Below are positions 60,501-64,000 of a stretch of DNA of 64,000 bases, in pieces. Where the stretch lies: positions 155,978,492 through 156,042,491 of the forward strand of contig OX638368.1 in NCBI GenBank assembly GCA_951812925.1, written 5' to 3'. The translations under genes were made by a program, and so were the position numbers. Under the pieces are notes generated by a model, which saw nothing but the letters and a program-made list of their open reading frames with translations, had not been told where the DNA came from and ran no database searches. The number at the start of each line of letters is the position of its first letter. Position 1 is the stretch's first letter. This stretch comes from Calliopum simillimum. Taxonomy: Eukaryota > Arthropoda > Insecta > Diptera > Lauxaniidae.

Positions 60501-61639
60501 ATTTGCTGGAATAACTACAATGCCTTTACATATTTCCGGTATAAGTTGCGGATTTGATTACAACAGTAATTTAATCTGCAGTAGTTGACCTTTCTCAAAA
60601 ACGAAATAAATGGCAGTGATGGCAGAGCATGTAGTGCTGCGTCAGATGAGTGACTTTAGTGTTTTTGATTGAATTAATTGTTGCACTTTTCGTACATAAG
60701 CAAATACATATCGGTAAGGTGTAAAATGAATTTGAAATGTTGACTATGATATTGATTTCAATTCATTTTATGATTGAATTTTATATATTTTTATAGCTCA
60801 TCATATAATTTATAATTTTTGAAAATTTCAAAAGCATTCCTGATATCTCAGGATTAGCCCACAATTATTAACTCCATCGGAATGATTGTATCCGCATATA
60901 AAAAATGCAAATAAATTCACAAATATCAATAAAATTTGTTAGTAACATTTAGCAGCTTAGTCAATTTTTTCCTCTTCGGTCAGCCATTCCATTGTGACTA
61001 ACGGGATATTTTACTATAGAATTTGGCAAAACTAAGCTATTTTAAGCCTTAAAATAATTAAAACAGTCTCGAAATAGAATCAAAGAACACTAATTCCTAC
61101 TTCGTGCAAGGGAATTTTAAGCAGTTAATATTTTCTGCCTTATATTGTTGTTTAAATATTTGTGACTCGTGGGACATGAAAAGGAACGCTCTTCTATATT
61201 TATATACTTAAAGAAGAATTTTAGCCAAACTACTGCTGTTTATGTATATTTTTTTGTTTTGCAAATGATTAAATGACTACAATCAAAGGCTTAAAAACTA
61301 AAGCTTCCTATTATGTTGAGGAAAATATAACATTTTGGTTATGTGACTCACTGGACATGCTATTGTGACATTCTGCACGAGATTGAATTCAGTGAACATT
61401 TTGTTGTATAGTTTTTGAGGCAATAAGGAATTTTTAACTTTGAAAGCAAAAAGTAACATCTTTCCGAAAAAAATTATTATAAAGTTTTTTATGAAAAATT
61501 TTATGTTCTTTCCAATGGTAGTATCATTTATCTGCGTTTTCTCCTTCATGAGATACATATATATAAAAGTGTTTAGAAGAGTACTCTTTCAAACTTAAAA
61601 CAAAGGAATGCGATGCGCCACCAGTAAATATTAACAGGA
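57516..61639. other. No gene recognised
   Basis: AT-rich DNA. An inverted pair at about 58565-58607 and 59372-59415 ('caaaagggcgtatt' arms) may bound a degenerate 850-bp element. 58250-58510 shares phrases with the interior of foldback I. 57830-58050 is less AT-rich with AATAAA words on both strands; a link to an LTR could not be shown. Confidence 0.35.
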
Positions 61640-62497
61640 ACGTGAACCGGTTTTGAACCGAACCGGTTTTGAACCGAACCGGTTTTGAACCGGAAAACCG
61701 CTTTTTTCTACTAATTAACTGAACCATTAACCGAACCGAAATTTTCACAAATATTTGTTCCGAACCGAAAACCGAACCGCTTTTTATAAAGGTTCAAAGG
61801 TTCGTTTCGACCAATTTTCAATAGACAAATATTCCCCAGTTTTTAATTTTTTCTTTTGTTAAATATGGTAATACCATGTTTGTTTACCATGTGGATCATA
61901 ATGTGATATTTACATATTATGATATTTACATATTATGTAAAGATCAATGGCAATCCATCTTATTTGACAGACATTTGTCAGAAATTTTGCTGCGGAACCA
62001 ATATGTTTTGGCTGCTGTATTATACCTTGATCTACAGTATCAAATTCTCCTTACTGATTCAGAAAAAATACTGCAATTGAACATATTATAAATGTTTTTA
62101 ATCTGAAATCTAAATAGTATGCAGGCTACTCTCGACACGTCAATATCATCGAAATTTAGTACCGATGACGAAATTGATGAAATTTTAAAAGGAATAGGGA
62201 AGAAAGAGACAAAGTTTGATAATAGATCAATAAAAGAAAAAATCGAATCGTTTGATAAAACAAAGCGGGTTTCAAATAATGTTGATGTTTTGAACTTATG
62301 GAATAACTACACAGGCAAAGTTATCTAAATTAGCACAAATTATTTTTGGTGTTCCAGCAACTCAGATTTCGGTAGAGAGATCATTTTCTACCCTAAAATT
62401 TGTTCTCGGAGACCTGCGAGGAAATATTGACGAGGACTTGCTATGTAGAAGATATTCTTCTCGTCAATCTCAACTTATTTTTGTACACAAAATTTAG
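61640..62497 (+). pseudogene. hAT transposon remnant with transposase C-terminus
   Basis: 61640-61800 holds a cluster of 'gaaccggttttgaaccgaac' repeats. From 61880 broken frames read WQSILFDRHLSEILLRNQYV, then AAVLYLDLQYQILLTDSEKI; after a shift TDDEIDEIL..., then NNVDVLNLWNNY. After another shift comes the hAT dimerisation block: LAQIIFGVPATQISVERSFS, then TLKFVLGDLRGN, ending near 62497. The SVERSFS..L-type motif of hAT C-termini is plain. Dead by frameshifts; two more decayed copies lie at 14440 and 34440. Confidence 0.78.
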
Positions 62498-62526
62498 TGT
62501 ATGACATAAATTATATGTAAGTACAT

Positions 62527-62670
62527 ATATCATCGGGTTAAAACTACAACTAGACAACTACATTTTTTGAGTTAAGTATACAAAAACATGAAGTAAAAAT
62601 GGCTATACGCCTCAGTTTAGTCGGTTTTTTGAAATTTAGTCCCCGTCCAATTTTAAATTATGAAGCAGTC
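62527..62670. mobile_element. One-ended relative of MITE K
   Basis: 'atcatcgggttaaaactaca' onward follows the left part of K through 'ctcagtttagtcggttttt' and 'ccaattttaaatta'; the other end is absent. Confidence 0.6.
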
Positions 62671-62989
62671 TAGTGTATATGTATGATTATGAAATATGAA
62701 TTGAGGGGAATTGAGATACATATGCTAAAAAAGGTCCTTTCTAATAATTTTTAAAAACTTATTTTAGAGATAACTAAAGAACGGATATTTTACAATATGT
62801 ATGATATCGTTGAAATCGAGACACTCAGATTAAATTTACTTTTTTTTTCTCGTTTTGTTTTTTGAAACGGAATGATAACTTTTCTAAAAGTTACTTAAAA
62901 CTTTTTCTTTGCAATTGTGAAATTAAGCTTGTGAAATAAGCTTGTTTACTTAGTGAGTATACAGTATAACGAAAGATACATATAATGCC

Positions 62990-63215
62990 TCCAATCGTTC
63001 GGTATATCGAAAAGTGGCTTTTCCCGTTAGAAGCGGTACCAAAATACACACAAACACAAGGGATGGTAGCTCCAAGCTCTGAGCAAAATCTATTTGATTT
63101 CAGAAAAGAAGGCGTGGTATCTCCCATATAAGCAAAAGTTTCAAAATGCTTAACTGAAAGCGTTTTTTGAGATAGTCCAACCAAGTTTCACTCAGACACT
63201 AAGGAAATTAAATGA
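62990..63215 (+). mobile_element. DINE-1-like internal fragment
   Basis: Carries 'gctccaagctctgagcaaaa', 'ggcgtggtatctcccatata' and 'tcactcagacactaagg', the middle blocks of the family, without either end. Confidence 0.6.
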
Positions 63216-63319
63216 AGCTCTGGTCAGAAAGTTGACTGACACATAATAAACTGTTAGTGTTCCAGTCAAGATTTAACGAAACAGTTTGCATTTAAATATT
63301 TAAGCAATATGTTGTATTG

Positions 63320-63467
63320 CCATTTTGTCTTCAAGAGTTCATATCATGACTGTTCGTTTACTAAAATTTTAAACATAAAACGTACGTAAACGAAAGCTTT
63401 TCGGGCTGAAACTTTAATTCAGTGCTAGTAAACGAACATTCATAATATGAACTCTTGGAGAAAAAAT
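63320..63467. repeat. Hairpin-forming inverted repeat
   Basis: Arms 'caagagttcatatcatgact' (about 63331) and 'aatatgaactcttgg' (about 63442), continuing to 'gttcgtttacta', with outer 'ccattttg'/'aaaaatgg'. Loop about 65 bp. Confidence 0.65.
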
Positions 63468-64000
63468 GGTTAGTGTTCACAAAGTGATTCTAGTTAATTG
63501 GGGCATCCAATTACCTTTTGACTAAGAGTTTCTTATTATTATTTTAATGTGGACATTTCTAAAAACGAAAATTCTTTCATCTCGGAAATAAAAAAAATAA
63601 AATAAAAATTTAATAAAAGCAATTAAACATAATGCAGTAATCAATTGTGACTGTTTTTGTATAAAGAAAAAAGAGAAAAAAGGTTCCTCCTCTATATCTC
63701 TCTTTCCAAAATGCTTTTGCCAATTAGTAGTTTTTCGTTTATTTGTATGGCCATTGTGAGTAAAAGTTTTCTTAAGTAGTGTTAAAATATAAAATAAAAG
63801 AGAAAAAAAAGGCTGCTTCAAAAACTTTTACGTAGCAATTTTACAACAGAAATATTCGTAGTATAACCCTTTTCTGGCAAGAACTTCGATATGAAGTAAA
63901 ACTTTTTGAAGTTTTTTACTTTCGACTCTTGTTTTTTATCACCTTATCTGCATTCAAGCAAATTCATGCAGCACAGCAAACAGTCCGTCCCTAATGTTCT
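63468..64000. other. No gene recognised
   Basis: AT-rich, with several A-runs; no exon or repeat identified. Confidence 0.4.

Overview
The window is strongly AT-rich, has no operon-like gene packing, and is filled with eukaryotic transposon remnants. Together with GTAAGT-type splice signals and long introns, this points to an insect nuclear chromosome. Helentron/DINE-1-like elements (the 'ccatgtccgtctgtctg' block, hairpin plus CTAG 3' end), mariner, hAT, RTE-like and jockey-like elements fit a higher fly (Brachycera); a tephritid fruit fly is my guess, not proven. Few host-gene pieces are visible: (1) a leftward first coding exon at 371-78 that runs off the left edge; (2) a rightward gene whose 5' leader probably starts near 30.9-31 kb and ends at a strong donor at 32827/32828; (3) a downstream exon at 55043-55459 that holds a start codon at 55373 and 29 codons before its donor. 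If (2) and (3) belong to one gene, they bracket an intron of about 22 kb, and the rest of the gene lies beyond the right edge.

Layout. 0.4-5.7 kb: gene-poor, with small inverted repeats. 5.77-12.05 kb: four near-complete copies of one long-terminal-inverted-repeat family (elements A-D), each about 1.1 kb, carrying two tRNA-like modules in opposite orientation; two of the copies are head to tail. 12-24.7 kb: mariner, hAT and Tc1/mariner-like transposase debris, two CACAG foldback elements (G, H), a 2.6 kb foldback (I) with H inside it, a PIF/Harbinger-like MITE (J) inside a DINE-1-like copy, and a small MITE (K). 24.7-30.4 kb: mostly featureless, with inverted repeats and a 423-bp tandem repeat.

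30.9-55.5 kb is the presumed large intron and its flanking exons. It contains two copies of a TA-flanked MITE (E1, E2), a 5'-truncated jockey-like LINE inserted in an old hAT copy, a 1529-bp solo LTR with seven internal 121-bp tandem copies and a 4-bp target duplication, a decayed RTE-like LINE, a 129-bp tandem repeat, an internally deleted mariner with 104 intact codons of the transposase DNA-binding region, and a MITE (F) that hosts a full DINE-1-like element. 55.5-64 kb: short minisatellites, more hAT debris including a transposase C-terminal region, and otherwise unremarkable AT-rich DNA.

Insertion order can be read in several places because an empty relative or a flanking duplication is present: D in DINE-1 (TT), H in I (TAA), G in hAT (TTA), J in DINE-1 (TAA), the LINE in hAT (AGATAAT), E2 in the LINE (TA) and DINE-1 in F. 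No bacterial gene, CRISPR array, operon or canonical tRNA/rRNA gene was found.
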